A stretch of DNA of 64,000 nt from Betaproteobacteria bacterium (GTDB taxonomy: Bacteria; Pseudomonadota; Gammaproteobacteria; Burkholderiales; Sulfuricellaceae): contig JAJFTF010000006.1 of NCBI GenBank assembly GCA_021373185.1, positions 35,470 to 99,469 on the forward strand, read 5' to 3'. This document shows positions 52,541 to 63,385 of this stretch, piece by piece. Below the pieces are notes generated by a model. That model did no database searches and was not told the DNA's origin. It saw only the letters and a program-made list of their open reading frames with translations. Position 1 is the first letter of the stretch. Each line of letters opens with the position of its first letter. The position numbers and the translations under genes were made by a program.

Positions 52541-54547
52541 TTAAGAGTTAGGCATCACTTCCAGCGCCACATGCAATTCATGCGACATCCCCGCCAAGGG
52601 CCACTCCAGCGTCAGCGTCACCGCCTGCATGATTTTCTCAAAGCCAGCCTCGGACTGCGACACGCTGAAATGGGGCTGGCTCACCAAACGCGCCGGGATG
52701 TTCGAGGTCAGTTTCACCGCTCCACCCAGGACATCGTCGTCGAGCAGCAATTCCTTGACCGAAGCCAGCTCCATCGCCTGTCCGAAACCGCCGGGAATCT
52801 GTCCGGCAAAAATGAATTTTCCTGCCGGGCCATCGCAACTAGGCATGGCAAGGTTGATCTCGGTGACAAAGGTGCCGCGCGCGCCGGGGCTGAAGCGGTA
52901 GCTCACTTCCAGGCGATTCTCCGACAAATGCACCCGCTTCTCCACGCCATCGCCGGCGAAAGTCAGGCTCAGATCACGTTCCGTCTTGACCAGATAATCC
53001 TGCAATGCGGCCAAGTCGCCATTCTCCGACCGAATACTATCGATGAACAAACCGCGCGGACGCACATCGATAGTCAGATCCTGCGGCAGGATTTCATGCT
53101 TGAACACCACGCGGTCGTGCGCCGAAGCGATCCCTGCCCCCTGGTGTTGCGCCCGATCTTCGCGCAGGTGAATCTTGCGATGATAGTGCTCGGTTTGACG
53201 CATCAGGCTATCTGCAAAATTGTGACGCAGCGAGTAGCTGTCGAACTCGCCCACGCAGGCATTTCCATCCAGGCGCACCACCGACTGAATGGCCGCATTG
53301 TGCATGATCACCTCGTCATAGCCATCCAGATCGAAATCGAGCTTCACCCTAGCCGGGCGTGGATCGCACTGATCGAGGCTGCCCTCCAATTCGACGATGG
53401 CGTGATACACCGCACGCCGCAGATGGGGCAGATACAGCCCGCCGAACAAGCCGTGCCAGTAAGCATCGTTTGCCTGGGCACGGTAAAGCGCGTCGAGCAT
53501 TGCCGGCTTTTTCTTGGCTTGCGGCAGCTTGTCCAGACGTTCCGACAGGCTCAGCATGCGCTTGTGCATCCAGTTGGCTTCGGGGTAGCGGGAAAGAAAA
53601 TTTTTCCACATGCCGCCACGCAAGAAGGCCTTGTCCCGGTCAAATCGTCCGTCGGCTTTGGCCTGGGCAACCATGTCGGCATATTTATTGGCCGCCGGCG
53701 CCGGCAACGTCCATTCGTTCATCTCGATGTAGGAGGTGGTGGGCAGATAAATTACGCCGCGCGTCTTGGCCGCGGCATGATAATCACAATAGCGCTGCGT
53801 GCGAATTTTCGGCGAAGCCAGTACGCCCTCGATAAAGCTGACCAGCCAGCCCTTTTCGTACACCCATTCGTAAGTCTCCGGCCAGATGCCGAATTTCTCG
53901 ATATCGTCAAAGTACACTGCAGACTCGTGACCGGCGTCGGCCAGGTGCTCCAGGTAGGCCACCGCCTCGTTGGCGGGCGAGAAGGGAAAGCGGTAGCGCA
54001 ATTCCTCGGAAATCGGGAACAGATCGAGCCTGCGGCCATCTTCCTCGGTGGTATAAAAGCTATCCAGTTCGGCGGCGGATTTGCCGCTGCACAGGAAATG
54101 GTAGTCGTCCACTGTCACATAACGTATCTTCGCATCGGCCAGAGCAGGCACTACGGTGGCTTCCCATACCCGCTCGGTCAGCCATGCGCCCTCAGGCCGC
54201 TGACCCAATTTCTTTTCCAGCTTGTCCGACAGTCGGTTTACTTGCCCGACACGGTCGCGGTAGGGAATTACCGCCAGCACCGGCTCAGTGTCGCCAGCGC
54301 CGAACATCTCGACCTGGCCGCGCTTCACCATCTCGCGCAGCAATGCCATGTCCTCCGGGTAATGCTGGAGCAGCCAATCCAGCAACCAGCCGGAAAAATG
54401 CACGGCAAAGTGAAAGTCCGGGAAACGATGCAGGGTATGGATGAACGGGCGGTAGCAGCGCAGGTGCGCATCCTCCAGCACTTCGGGAAAATTGCCGACA
54501 GGCTGGTGGGCGTGAACGCCTAGCAAGAGGGAAATTGGACGTGTCAT
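52541..54547 (-). CDS. GH57 glycosidase, 4-alpha-glucanotransferase-like
   Basis: A 668-residue GH57 enzyme with N-terminal catalytic barrel (HAHQPVGNF near residue 12), putative nucleophile E125 (WLTERVWEA) and acid/base D214 (VYFDDIEKFG), then DUF1925/DUF1926-type beta domains. This layout matches GH57 4-alpha-glucanotransferases and alpha-amylases that act on glycogen or maltodextrins. The usual FDDGEKFG reads FDDIEKFG here. Third gene after glgC and another GH57 on the minus strand. Confidence 0.9.
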   Translation of the reverse strand: MTRPISLLLGVHAHQPVGNFPEVLEDAHLRCYRPFIHTLHRFPDFHFAVHFSGWLLDWLLQHYPEDMALLREMVKRGQVEMFGAGDTEPVLAVIPYRDRVGQVNRLSDKLEKKLGQRPEGAWLTERVWEATVVPALADAKIRYVTVDDYHFLCSGKSAAELDSFYTTEEDGRRLDLFPISEELRYRFPFSPANEAVAYLEHLADAGHESAVYFDDIEKFGIWPETYEWVYEKGWLVSFIEGVLASPKIRTQRYCDYHAAAKTRGVIYLPTTSYIEMNEWTLPAPAANKYADMVAQAKADGRFDRDKAFLRGGMWKNFLSRYPEANWMHKRMLSLSERLDKLPQAKKKPAMLDALYRAQANDAYWHGLFGGLYLPHLRRAVYHAIVELEGSLDQCDPRPARVKLDFDLDGYDEVIMHNAAIQSVVRLDGNACVGEFDSYSLRHNFADSLMRQTEHYHRKIHLREDRAQHQGAGIASAHDRVVFKHEILPQDLTIDVRPRGLFIDSIRSENGDLAALQDYLVKTERDLSLTFAGDGVEKRVHLSENRLEVSYRFSPGARGTFVTEINLAMPSCDGPAGKFIFAGQIPGGFGQAMELASVKELLLDDDVLGGAVKLTSNIPARLVSQPHFSVSQSEAGFEKIMQAVTLTLEWPLAGMSHELHVALEVMPNS

Positions 54548-54644
54548 GTAATAAACTAACCCTTAATTAACTGCAGAGAAAATGCGATTTTGTTTTATGG
54601 TTTTCCCCCGCGTCCTCTATGTCCTCCGCGGTGAAATATTGCCG

Positions 54645-56408
54645 TCAGCTTGCTCGCCGCATTGCGCCGCCCGCCTCCGGGCTACCACCGCCGCGGCTGA
54701 TTGGCACGTCCAGTTCCTCCGGAACAGGCAACTTCAATAACCGGTAGAGGTTCGCCAAGTTGTCGCGATAAAGTTTGTCAAAACTCTCGACGCTGTGCGA
54801 TGGATTGTAATCGCCGAACCACCAGAACCAGTCCGAACCCTCGCAATCGGCTAGCTGTTTTTCAGCAAGTTCGATTTCCTGCTTGTTCAGGCGACCGCTG
54901 CCCATGATCAGGTCGAAGCTCTGCTTCGCTGCGCACAACAAATCCCATGCGCGATTCTTGTCCGGCGATCCGATCCAGGTGGAGAAGGTGCCATATACCC
55001 AGCTACCGGCGACCAGATAAGGCAATTCGCCCATCGCCACATGTCCTCCTGAACCATTGTTCAGACCCAGTGGCAGCTCTCCCTGCACGCCGCTATCCTC
55101 GACGCTGTTATCGAGATAACTCTTGAAGGTAGTGGTGCGAATGAAAGGGTGCGTCTCCAGCGCCTCATACATCTCGGAAAGGAAATAATAGCCGTTGTAG
55201 GGAAAGTATTCCCAGGCATTTTCCCCGTCCATGATGACGCTGACCACCGGACTTTCATCTCCCGGCGTATTCTGCCAGATTTTCTCCAGCTCCTGAATGA
55301 AGTTGGCCACTGCATCCCTGCCAAACCACTTCGCATATTCGAAACCAATCTTGTCCGACAGGTTGTCGTCGCGGAAGAAGGAAATGATCTCGTGCTCGCC
55401 GGTAGCCAGCCGATAGGGCCGATAAAGATAATCCATTCTACCCGGCAATGGCTGGCTTCCGTCCAGCCCGCGCAAACTGTTTACCAGCGTGGTTTCCCCG
55501 CTTGCCATCCAGCGGCAGCCATATTCGGCGAACACCGTTGCCGCGGCCTGCGACACGCCCCCTTCGGCAGGCCACACGCCCTGCGGTGCAACACCGAAAC
55601 GGGTGCGGTGGCTTTCGATCGCCGACTGGATATGAAACGATGCCCGCTTGAGCCCCCCCGGATAACACGCAGCCTCGGGCAAAGTGACGCCAGGCATCGC
55701 CTCCCGCGCCACCTTGAAATCAATCAGCAATGGCACGATCGGATGGTAATGGGGGGTAGTGGAAATTTCGATCTGGCCGGCATCGGCCAGCTTGCGGTAA
55801 CGCGGAATCAGCCCCTGGATCGTCTTGCCGATCAAGTCCAGCAAGTTGCGACGATCTTTCTGGGTGAAATGCGACCCCTTCGCCATCAAACTGGCGACCA
55901 GTTCATTGTTTCGCCGCACTGTTTCACCGCACCAGGCCAGGTGGTACCAGACCAGCAAATCCGTCAGGTATCGCCCGGAAAGGAAATCCAGTGCCGCCTC
56001 GCCGTGTGTTTCCTGAAACTTGTAAAGGTCATGCAGCCGTTTGTATGCCGGGTAGGGGTCGATCATCATGGCATGGTTGCAACGGAAGCAACTGTCAAAA
56101 ATCAGCTTGCGCTGTTCAGTAGCGAGATGATCCATGTCCTCCTCACCGAGCAGGGCAAGCAGCGGATCGCGCAATTTACCATCTTCGAATTGCCGGCTGT
56201 AATCCTCCAGTTGATCCAGCAACACCGGCACAAAGTTGAACACGGCGCGGGCATTGGGATGGCTCTCCAGATGATAGGCCATGTCGGTGTAATCTTTCAT
56301 GGCATGCAAATAAGTCCACGGCAGGATGTATTCGCCCGTGGTGAGATTGCGGTAATCCGGCTGGTGCATATGCCAGCACAGAATCAGGTGGAGTTTTTTT
56401 TCAATCAT
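54645..56408 (-). CDS. GH57 alpha-amylase/amylopullulanase-type enzyme
   Basis: A 587-residue GH57 enzyme. It begins LHLILCWHMHQPDYRN (motif 1), has YHPIVPLL, GVWPAEGGVS (nucleophile glutamate) and IMDGENAWEYFPYNG (acid/base aspartate), then WFWWFGDYNP. There is no signal peptide, so it acts in the cytoplasm, presumably on glycogen. I chose the ATG at 56408, where GH57 similarity starts. It sits between glgC and another GH57 gene, spaced 92 and 98 bp. Confidence 0.9.
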   Translation of the reverse strand: MIEKKLHLILCWHMHQPDYRNLTTGEYILPWTYLHAMKDYTDMAYHLESHPNARAVFNFVPVLLDQLEDYSRQFEDGKLRDPLLALLGEEDMDHLATEQRKLIFDSCFRCNHAMMIDPYPAYKRLHDLYKFQETHGEAALDFLSGRYLTDLLVWYHLAWCGETVRRNNELVASLMAKGSHFTQKDRRNLLDLIGKTIQGLIPRYRKLADAGQIEISTTPHYHPIVPLLIDFKVAREAMPGVTLPEAACYPGGLKRASFHIQSAIESHRTRFGVAPQGVWPAEGGVSQAAATVFAEYGCRWMASGETTLVNSLRGLDGSQPLPGRMDYLYRPYRLATGEHEIISFFRDDNLSDKIGFEYAKWFGRDAVANFIQELEKIWQNTPGDESPVVSVIMDGENAWEYFPYNGYYFLSEMYEALETHPFIRTTTFKSYLDNSVEDSGVQGELPLGLNNGSGGHVAMGELPYLVAGSWVYGTFSTWIGSPDKNRAWDLLCAAKQSFDLIMGSGRLNKQEIELAEKQLADCEGSDWFWWFGDYNPSHSVESFDKLYRDNLANLYRLLKLPVPEELDVPISRGGGSPEAGGAMRRAS

Positions 56409-56499
56409 AGATTTCAGGAAGTTATGGCACAAAAAAACAGCGATAAAATATCTGCATTAGCAGGGGCAAGGCATCGGCCTCCCCCCGTTCTTCACTGTT

Positions 56500-57774
56500 T
56501 TATCTCACACGCCGCACCGGTTGGCCGAGCATGTCGGTCGTAATCAAGGTAACTCCCTTGGGTGTCACATGGAAACGTTTGGCATCTTCTTCATGGTTCT
56601 CGCCCACCACCATTCCTTCCGGTATTCGGCAACCCTTGTCCACCACCACCCGGTTCAAGCGTGCACCGCGCCCGATCTCCACATCGGGCAGAATCACGGA
56701 ATCCTTCACTTCGGCAAAACTGTGCACATACACGTTGGAAAACAGCAGCGACTGACGCACTGATGCGCCACTGATAATGCAGCCGCCGGAGACCAGGGAA
56801 TCCACCGCAGAACCGCGACGATCATCCTCGTCGAACACGAATTTGGCAGGCGGCAATTGCGCCTGGTAGGTCCAGATCGGCCAGGTTTTATCATACAGAT
56901 TGAGATCCGGCGTGACCTTGGTGAGTTCCATGTTGGCTTCCCAATAAGCATCCACCGTTCCCACATCGCGCCAGTAAGGCGCATCGCCGGGGCTGCCCAC
57001 ACAACTGTCGGAAAAGCGATGGGCAAAAATCTGGTAGCGCGACATGATGTAGGGAATGATGTCCTTGCCGAAATCGTGCGAGGACTTCGGATCGTCGGCA
57101 TCGCGGGTCAGTTGCTCATACAGGAAATCGGCATTGAATACATAGATGCCCATGCTCGCCAGCGCTCTATCAGAGCTTCCCGGCATCGGCTGCGGATGTT
57201 CCGGCTTTTCATGGAAGGCAACCACACGCTGCGAGGCATCTACCGACATTACGCCAAATTCTTTGGCCTCCTCGAGAGGGACATCGATGCACGCTACCGT
57301 CATATCCGCGGCACTGGCCGCGTGGAAAGCCAGCATTTCGCCATAATCCATCTTGTAAACGTGGTCGCCGCCGAGGATCAGGACATAAGCGGCATCATAA
57401 CCGCGAATAATATCCAGGTTCTGGAACACCGCATCGGCGGTGCCACGGTACCAGCTTTCCTCGATACGCTGCTGGGCGGGCAAAAGCTCGACGAATTCGT
57501 TGAATTCGCCACGCAGAAAGCTCCAGCCGCGATGCAGATGCTGCAACAGGCTGTGCGCCTTGTACTGCGTTACCACGCCGATGCGGCGAACGCCCGAATT
57601 GACGCAATTTGAAAGCGGAAAGTCGATGATGCGGAACTTGCCGGCAAAAGGGACTGCCGGCTTGGCGCGCCAATCAGTCAGGTTTCTCAGACGGGAGCCG
57701 CGCCCGCCGGCGAGAATCAATGCAACGGTATTTTTCGTCAACACGCTGACAAAACGGGGATATTCTTTTTGCAA
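56500..57774 (-). CDS. glgC: Glucose-1-phosphate adenylyltransferase
   Basis: A 424-residue enzyme making ADP-glucose, the control step of glycogen synthesis. [21 protein letters not shown] (start of the nucleotide site), [26 protein letters not shown], and a C-terminal left-handed beta-helix. There is no ATG start. I chose the TTG at 57774, 6 bases after AGGGAGG; another TTG (57780) abuts that sequence. It leads a minus-strand run with two GH57 genes, divergent from glgB. Confidence 0.94.
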   Translation of the reverse strand: MQKEYPRFVSVLTKNTVALILAGGRGSRLRNLTDWRAKPAVPFAGKFRIIDFPLSNCVNSGVRRIGVVTQYKAHSLLQHLHRGWSFLRGEFNEFVELLPAQQRIEESWYRGTADAVFQNLDIIRGYDAAYVLILGGDHVYKMDYGEMLAFHAASAADMTVACIDVPLEEAKEFGVMSVDASQRVVAFHEKPEHPQPMPGSSDRALASMGIYVFNADFLYEQLTRDADDPKSSHDFGKDIIPYIMSRYQIFAHRFSDSCVGSPGDAPYWRDVGTVDAYWEANMELTKVTPDLNLYDKTWPIWTYQAQLPPAKFVFDEDDRRGSAVDSLVSGGCIISGASVRQSLLFSNVYVHSFAEVKDSVILPDVEIGRGARLNRVVVDKGCRIPEGMVVGENHEEDAKRFHVTPKGVTLITTDMLGQPVRRVR

Positions 57775-57856
57775 GACCAACCTCCCTCTTAAAAATCTGG
57801 AATCACATCAAAACCACCCAGGTACGGCTGGCACAAAGCACAGACTAAACCTTATT

Positions 57857-57865
57857 ATTATAGCA
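57857..57865 (-). promoter_or_regulatory. Extended -10 of glgC
   Basis: On the minus strand TGCTATAAT is a full extended -10. The transcript would start near 57850, 76 bases before the glgC TTG. Confidence 0.5.
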
Positions 57866-57899
57866 GGCTAAAAACTCCCGCAAACCGCCCTGCAGCCGT

Positions 57900-57905
57900 T
57901 ATAAT
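57900..57905 (+). promoter_or_regulatory. Possible -10 of glgB
   Basis: A perfect TATAAT, 37 bases before the glgB ATG, with no recognisable -35. It sits back-to-back with the glgC extended -10. Confidence 0.35.
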
Positions 57906-57942
57906 CCAAACATATTCGGCCTTATGGAAACATGCCCCCGCC

Positions 57943-60111
57943 ATGAAAGTCAATTCACAATTAAAGTCCTTGCTTCAAGCCCGCACGGCTGACCCCTTTG
58001 CTTTTCTCGGCGCACACCAGACCAGGTCCGGTTGGACTGTCCGGGTATTCGCCCCGTTTTCCGAAAAAGTCTGGATACAGATTGGGAACGATTGGGAAGA
58101 TGTGCCGAAAAGCGACCCGCACGGCCTGTTCGAGTGGCAAGACAAGGAAGCGCCCGCCACGCCCTGCCGGCTGCGTCACCTGGAAAACGGGGTGATAAAA
58201 ACGAGTTACGATACCTATTCCTTTCCCAGCACGGTCAGCGAACAGGATCTTTACCTGTTTGGCGAAGGCCGCCTGTATCAGGCTTACCGCATGCTCGGCG
58301 CGCAGCCGATGGAAAGCCTCGGCATCGCCGGGGTACGCTTCGCGGTATGGGCGCCCAATGCCGAGCGGGTCAGCGTCGTCGGCGAGTTCAACCGCTGGGA
58401 TGGCCGCATCAATCCGATGCGCAGCCTGGGCAGCTCCGGCATATGGGAAATTTTCATCCCCGAAATGGCTGCCGGCAGCCTGTATAAATTCGAGATCCGC
58501 AACCGCCACAGCGGCCATGTGCTGGTCAAAGCCGACCCTTACGCAAAAAGCGCCGAACTGCGACCCGGCACCGCATCGCAGGTTACCCCCGTTTCGCAGC
58601 ACGCCTGGAACGACGGCAACTGGCTGGAAAAGCGCCAGAATCTCGACTGGCTGCATGCACCGTTCAACGTCTATGAAATTCATGCCGGTTCGTGGAAACG
58701 CCACCCCGACGGGCGCTTCTACACTTGGCGCGAACTGGCCGAAAGCCTGGTTCCCTATGTCAAGGAAATGGGCTATACCCACATCGAACTGCTGCCGATT
58801 TCCGAACACCCGCTGGATGAATCCTGGGGCTACCAGACCACCGGCTACTTTGCCCCCACCTCCCGCCACGGCTCACCTGACGACCTGCGCTTCTTCGTCG
58901 ACGCCTGCCACCAAGCCGAGATCGGCGTCATCCTCGACTGGGTGCCGGCCCATTTCCCGCAGGACTCCTGGGCACTGGCCCGCTTCGACGGCACCGCCCT
59001 GTACGAACACGAAGACCCGCGCCTGGGCCTCCATCGCGACTGGGGTACCCATATCTTCAACTATGGCCGGCACGAGATAAAAAGCTTCCTGCTATCCAGC
59101 GCCTACTACTGGCTGGAGGAGTTCCACCTAGACGGCCTGCGCGTCGATGCGGTCGCCTCCATGCTCTACCTCGACTACTCGCGCAAGGCCGGCGAATGGC
59201 TACCGAACAAATACGGCGGACGGGAAAATCTGGAAGCCATCGACTTCCTGCGCCAGCTTAACGTCATGGTGCATGACGAGTTCCCCGGCGCCCTCACCTT
59301 CGCCGAGGAATCCACCGCGTGGCCGATGGTGTCGCGCCCGGTCTATCTTGGCGGCCTGGGCTTCTCGATGAAGTGGAACATGGGCTGGATGAACGACACC
59401 CTGTACTACATCGAGCACGACCCGGTGCACCGCCGCTTCCATCACAACGAGCTCACCTTCGGCCAGCTCTACGCCTACACCGAAAACTTCGTGATGCCGT
59501 TCTCCCACGACGAGGTGGTGCACGGCAAGCGCTCCCTGCTCGACAAAATGCCGGGCGATGGCTGGCAGAAGTTCGCCAACCTGCGCCTGCTGCTTACCTA
59601 CCAGATGACCTATCCCGGCAAGAAGCTCAACTTCATGGGCAATGAATTTGCCCAGGGCCGGGAATGGCGGGTCGACGGCGAGCTGGACTGGTGGCTGCTG
59701 GAGCGCGAGCAACACCAGGGCATGCAAGGCCTGGCGCGCGACCTCAACCGCCTCTACTGCAACCTGCCCGCCCTGCACGAGCTGGATTTCACTTCGGATG
59801 GCTTCGCCTGGATCGATTGCCACGACGCAGACCAGTCGGTGCTTTCCTTCCAGCGGCGCGCCCGCAACGGCTCGTTCGTGGCGGTGGTGCTGAATTTCAC
59901 ACCGGTGCTGCGGCGCGGCTACCGTATCGGGGTGCCCCAGGCGGGCATTTACCGCGAGCTGTTCAACAGCGACTCGCAGTATTACGGCGGCTCCAACCAG
60001 GGCAACGGCGAGGGACTCGCCACCGAGAATATTCCCTGGATGGGCCATCCTCAATCCATCGTAATCACCATACCGCCGCTGGCGGGGATAGTATTGGCCT
60101 TGGCCGAATGA
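57943..60111 (+). CDS. glgB: 1,4-alpha-glucan branching enzyme
   Basis: A 722-residue GH13 enzyme introducing alpha-1,6 branches into glycogen. Two N-terminal CBM48-like modules (about 15-105 and 115-215), then the catalytic barrel with HWVPAHFP-like [13 protein letters not shown], nucleophile D in [11 protein letters not shown] (about residue 400), E in FAEESTAWP (about 455) and D in [10 protein letters not shown] (about 523). Full length. No clear Shine-Dalgarno. It is divergent from glgC and 44 bp before pgi. Confidence 0.96.
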   Translation: MKVNSQLKSLLQARTADPFAFLGAHQTRSGWTVRVFAPFSEKVWIQIGNDWEDVPKSDPHGLFEWQDKEAPATPCRLRHLENGVIKTSYDTYSFPSTVSEQDLYLFGEGRLYQAYRMLGAQPMESLGIAGVRFAVWAPNAERVSVVGEFNRWDGRINPMRSLGSSGIWEIFIPEMAAGSLYKFEIRNRHSGHVLVKADPYAKSAELRPGTASQVTPVSQHAWNDGNWLEKRQNLDWLHAPFNVYEIHAGSWKRHPDGRFYTWRELAESLVPYVKEMGYTHIELLPISEHPLDESWGYQTTGYFAPTSRHGSPDDLRFFVDACHQAEIGVILDWVPAHFPQDSWALARFDGTALYEHEDPRLGLHRDWGTHIFNYGRHEIKSFLLSSAYYWLEEFHLDGLRVDAVASMLYLDYSRKAGEWLPNKYGGRENLEAIDFLRQLNVMVHDEFPGALTFAEESTAWPMVSRPVYLGGLGFSMKWNMGWMNDTLYYIEHDPVHRRFHHNELTFGQLYAYTENFVMPFSHDEVVHGKRSLLDKMPGDGWQKFANLRLLLTYQMTYPGKKLNFMGNEFAQGREWRVDGELDWWLLEREQHQGMQGLARDLNRLYCNLPALHELDFTSDGFAWIDCHDADQSVLSFQRRARNGSFVAVVLNFTPVLRRGYRIGVPQAGIYRELFNSDSQYYGGSNQGNGEGLATENIPWMGHPQSIVITIPPLAGIVLALAE

Positions 60112-60124
60112 AAAAATAAAAAAC

Positions 60125-60141
60125 GCCGCGGAGGACGCGGC
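60125..60141 (+). other. Hairpin directly before the pgi ribosome binding site
   Basis: GCCGCG (60125-60130) pairs with CGCGGC (60136-60141) around loop GAGGA, ending one base before AAAGGA, the pgi Shine-Dalgarno. A related word (CCGCG, then CCTCCGCGG) occurs in the GH57 spacer near 54606-54628. Confidence 0.4.
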
Positions 60142-60155
60142 AAAAGGAATAATCA

Positions 60156-61799
60156 ATGTCAGCCCTCACCCGCTCGAAACCCTGGCAGGCGCTGAAGGTG
60201 CACCAGCAAGCACTGGCCCCCGCCCACCTGCGCGAACAGTTCGCAGCCGACCCTAAGCGCTCCGATAAATTCTCCCTGGAAGCCTGCGGCCTGCTGCTGG
60301 ATTACTCGAAAAACCGCATTAATACGGAGACCATGACGCTGCTGGCGGCGCTGGCACGCGAGGTGGACGTCGAAGGCTGGCGCGGGAAGATGTTCGGCGG
60401 CGAGAAAATCAACTTCACCGAGGGCCGCGCGGTGCTGCACACCGCGCTGCGTAACCGCTCCAGCCGCCCGGTCATGGTCGATGGGCTCGACGTCATGCCT
60501 GAAGTGCGGCGCGTGCTCGGCAAGATGCGCGAATTTTCGGACAGCGTGCGTGCCGGCCGTTGGAAGGGCCACACCGGCAAGCCGATCACGGACATCGTCA
60601 ACATCGGCATCGGCGGCTCGGACCTGGGCCCCGCGATGGCCTGCCTGGCGCTGGCGCCTTACGCCCAACCTGGGCTCAATGCCCACTTCGTCTCCAATGT
60701 GGACGCCACCCAACTGGCGGAAACGCTGAAACGGCTCGATCCGGCGACCACGCTGTTCATCGTCGCCTCGAAGACCTTCACCACCCAGGAAACCATGACC
60801 AACGCGGCTTCTGCGCGCGACTGGCTGCTCAGATCGGCGCGGGACGAGGCGGCGGTGGCCCGGCACTTCGTCGCCGTTTCCACCAATACCCAAGCAGTCG
60901 CCCAGTTCGGCATCGATACCGCCCACATGTTCGAGTTCTGGGACTGGGTGGGCGGGCGCTATTCGCTGTGGTCGGCAATTGGGCTGCCGATCGCCGTCTA
61001 CATCGGCATGGACAATTTCGAGGCACTGCTGGCGGGCGCTTTCGAGATGGACGAGCATTTCCGCAGAGCGCCGCTGGAAAGCAACATGCCGTCGATCCTG
61101 GCCCTGCTCGGGGTGTGGCATGCCAATTTCTGGAACGCCCACAGCCACGCCGTGCTGCCCTACGATCAATCCCTCGCGCGCTTCCCGGCCTATTTGCAGC
61201 AGCTCGACATGGAAAGCAACGGCAAGCGCGTGGCAAGAAACGGCGAAGCGGTGGATTACACCACCGGCCCGGTGATCTGGGGCGAACCCGGCACCAACGG
61301 CCAGCATGCCTTCTACCAGCTGATCCACCAGGGCACCCGGCTGGTGCCGGCGGATCTTATCGCCCCGATCGAAAGCCAGCACCCGCTCGGCGAACACCAT
61401 GCCATTTTGCTGTCCAACTTCTTCGCCCAGACCGAAGCGCTCATGAAGGGCAAAACCGGCGAGGAGGCGCGCGCCGAATTGGAAGCGGCGGGCATGCAAG
61501 GCGCCGCGCTGGAGGAACTGCTGCCACACAAGGTGTTCCCCGGCAACAGCCCGACCAACTCGATCCTGTTTCAGAAGCTCGACCCAAAGACGCTGGGCGC
61601 GCTGATCGCGCTTTACGAGCACAAGGTGTTCGTCCAGGGCATGATCTGGAATCTCAATTCCTTCGACCAGTGGGGCGTAGAACTGGGCAAGCAGCTGGCG
61701 CAGAAAATCCTGCCCGAGCTTGCCGGCACGGAAGACGTCACTTCTCACGATTCCTCTACCAACGGACTGATCAATTATTTCAGGCGGAACAACCGATGA
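60156..61799 (+). CDS. pgi: Glucose-6-phosphate isomerase
   Basis: A 547-residue enzyme interconverting glucose-6-phosphate and fructose-6-phosphate. Signatures: [13 protein letters not shown] (phosphate site), the conserved [16 protein letters not shown], and [20 protein letters not shown] with the catalytic residues. AAAGGA is 7 bases before the ATG. Its stop overlaps the HDOD gene by ATGA. Confidence 0.97.
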   Translation: MSALTRSKPWQALKVHQQALAPAHLREQFAADPKRSDKFSLEACGLLLDYSKNRINTETMTLLAALAREVDVEGWRGKMFGGEKINFTEGRAVLHTALRNRSSRPVMVDGLDVMPEVRRVLGKMREFSDSVRAGRWKGHTGKPITDIVNIGIGGSDLGPAMACLALAPYAQPGLNAHFVSNVDATQLAETLKRLDPATTLFIVASKTFTTQETMTNAASARDWLLRSARDEAAVARHFVAVSTNTQAVAQFGIDTAHMFEFWDWVGGRYSLWSAIGLPIAVYIGMDNFEALLAGAFEMDEHFRRAPLESNMPSILALLGVWHANFWNAHSHAVLPYDQSLARFPAYLQQLDMESNGKRVARNGEAVDYTTGPVIWGEPGTNGQHAFYQLIHQGTRLVPADLIAPIESQHPLGEHHAILLSNFFAQTEALMKGKTGEEARAELEAAGMQGAALEELLPHKVFPGNSPTNSILFQKLDPKTLGALIALYEHKVFVQGMIWNLNSFDQWGVELGKQLAQKILPELAGTEDVTSHDSSTNGLINYFRRNNR

Positions 61800-62641
61800 A
61801 ATCATCGCTTACCGATTCGGAGCAAAACCAGCTCAAAGAGCTGCTCAACAATGGCATCAAAATTCCGCCACAGCCGACCATATTGGCCGAGATCGAGCAA
61901 CTGCTTGGCCAATCGCAGGTCCATATAGGTAACGTGGCCACTTTGGTCGCCAAGGATGCGGGGCTGGCCGCCATGGTGTACAAGATCATCAGCTCGCCGG
62001 TTTATGGCGTGCGCAAGCCTTCGGAATCGCTGGAAAAAGCAATTTCCGTCATCGGGCTGAAGCAGATGGCAAACATCATCAAGTGCGCCGCGCTGCGCAC
62101 CGCTCTCGGCGACAGCACCCACGACTTCAAATGGTTCTGGGATCATTCAATGGATATCGCCCAGCTTGCTTCCATCATCGCCTGGAAGCTGCGCTCGGTA
62201 TGCAACATCTTCCCCGACCAGGCCTATATGGCAGGACTATTCCAGGAATGTGGCGTTCCCATCCTGATGCAGCGCTTCCCCGATTACGGCAAAACCTTCC
62301 GTTTGTCCGACAGCAAGATGTGGCCAGACCAGGCACAAGAAAACCTCCACTTTAAAACTGATCATTGCGTTACCGGCTTCCTTCTCGCCCGCTACTGGCA
62401 TCTGCCCGATTTCATCAGCCAGGCAGTGCGCTTTCATCACGACATCCCCAGTACCGAGCACAAAGCCACAACCATGGTGGCGATCTTGCAGATGGCCGCG
62501 CACATCCACAATGTCTATGCCGGCAACCCGGATTCCGCATGGGAAAACAACCGCCCGCAGGTGCTGGAAGAGCTCGGCATCAGCGCGGAGGGACTCAAAG
62601 AATTCGAAGAGGAAGTTTACGACACCTACAAGGGCTCCTGA
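61796..62641 (+). CDS. HDOD-domain signalling protein
   Basis: A 281-residue protein that is almost entirely an HDOD domain ([90 protein letters not shown]). HDOD proteins lack a full HD metal site and act as scaffolds in signal pathways. It overlaps pgi by 4 bp, so the two are translationally coupled, an unusual partnership. No output domain is present. Confidence 0.9.
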   Translation: MKSSLTDSEQNQLKELLNNGIKIPPQPTILAEIEQLLGQSQVHIGNVATLVAKDAGLAAMVYKIISSPVYGVRKPSESLEKAISVIGLKQMANIIKCAALRTALGDSTHDFKWFWDHSMDIAQLASIIAWKLRSVCNIFPDQAYMAGLFQECGVPILMQRFPDYGKTFRLSDSKMWPDQAQENLHFKTDHCVTGFLLARYWHLPDFISQAVRFHHDIPSTEHKATTMVAILQMAAHIHNVYAGNPDSAWENNRPQVLEELGISAEGLKEFEEEVYDTYKGS

Positions 62642-62648
62642 CGGCGGA

Positions 62649-63347
62649 CTATCCCTCCAGCAGGATACTTTCCGCCAGCACATCCACCCCATGCCGGGGG
62701 GTAATGGCGCGGGCCGGGATATTGGCACCGGCGCGCCAGTTCATCACGGCTTCATGCTTGCTCTCCCCGGTCACCAGAAACAGCACCTGCTTCGCCTGGC
62801 TCAAGCGCCAGGCGCTCAAGCTTACCCGCTCCATCGGGGGAACGGGCGCATCGAACACCGGCAAGGCCACGGGCGAATCCGCCTCCTGGCCCCAATCGTG
62901 TCCGTGAAACAGACTGGCGGTGTGGCCGTCCTCGCCCAGACCGAGCAGCACCAGATCGAACTCCCCGACCTGCCGCAAGGTGGCGGCATAGGCCGCGGCC
63001 GCAGCTTTTGCCCCCATTTCGGACGGAATCGCATAAACCTGCTTTTGCGGCACCGGCACATGATCCAGCCAGGCATCCCGCGCCATGCTGCTGTTACGCC
63101 CGGGATCGGCGGCAGGCAAGCAGCGTTCGTCGCCGAAGTAGATATGCCAAGCCGCCCAGTTGGTCTTCATGGTGCAGAGCCGCTCATACAGCGAATGCGG
63201 CGTGCTGCCGCCGGCAAGCACCATGCGGAAGGCACCATAGTCCGCGATCGCCTGCTCGGCGGCACGGGCGATCATGCCGACGGCTTCAGTCTGCAAGGAC
63301 TGCACCGAGGAGAAGAGATACCAGCGGCAAAGTTGAGGAGGCGCCAT
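62649..63347 (-). CDS. pgl: 6-phosphogluconolactonase
   Basis: A 232-residue enzyme of the DevB/SOL family: MVLAGGSTPHSLYERL, IYFGDERCLPAADPGRNSSM, DLVLLGLGEDGHTASLFHG. It hydrolyses the lactone made by Zwf. It follows zwf by 38 bp. The stop is 7 bp from the convergent HDOD stop. Confidence 0.95.
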   Translation of the reverse strand: MAPPQLCRWYLFSSVQSLQTEAVGMIARAAEQAIADYGAFRMVLAGGSTPHSLYERLCTMKTNWAAWHIYFGDERCLPAADPGRNSSMARDAWLDHVPVPQKQVYAIPSEMGAKAAAAAYAATLRQVGEFDLVLLGLGEDGHTASLFHGHDWGQEADSPVALPVFDAPVPPMERVSLSAWRLSQAKQVLFLVTGESKHEAVMNWRAGANIPARAITPRHGVDVLAESILLEG

Positions 63348-63385
63348 GATTACCTATAAGACAATCCGGCTGGTGCCAGGTTTCG

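Noticed and set aside
52571..54523. A 650-codon plus-strand frame opposite the first GH57 gene
   Set aside because: Shadow frame; GH57 catalytic motifs are intact on the minus strand.
60159..61805. A 548-codon minus-strand frame opposite pgi
   Set aside because: It mirrors pgi almost exactly in length; Pgi signatures are complete on the plus strand.
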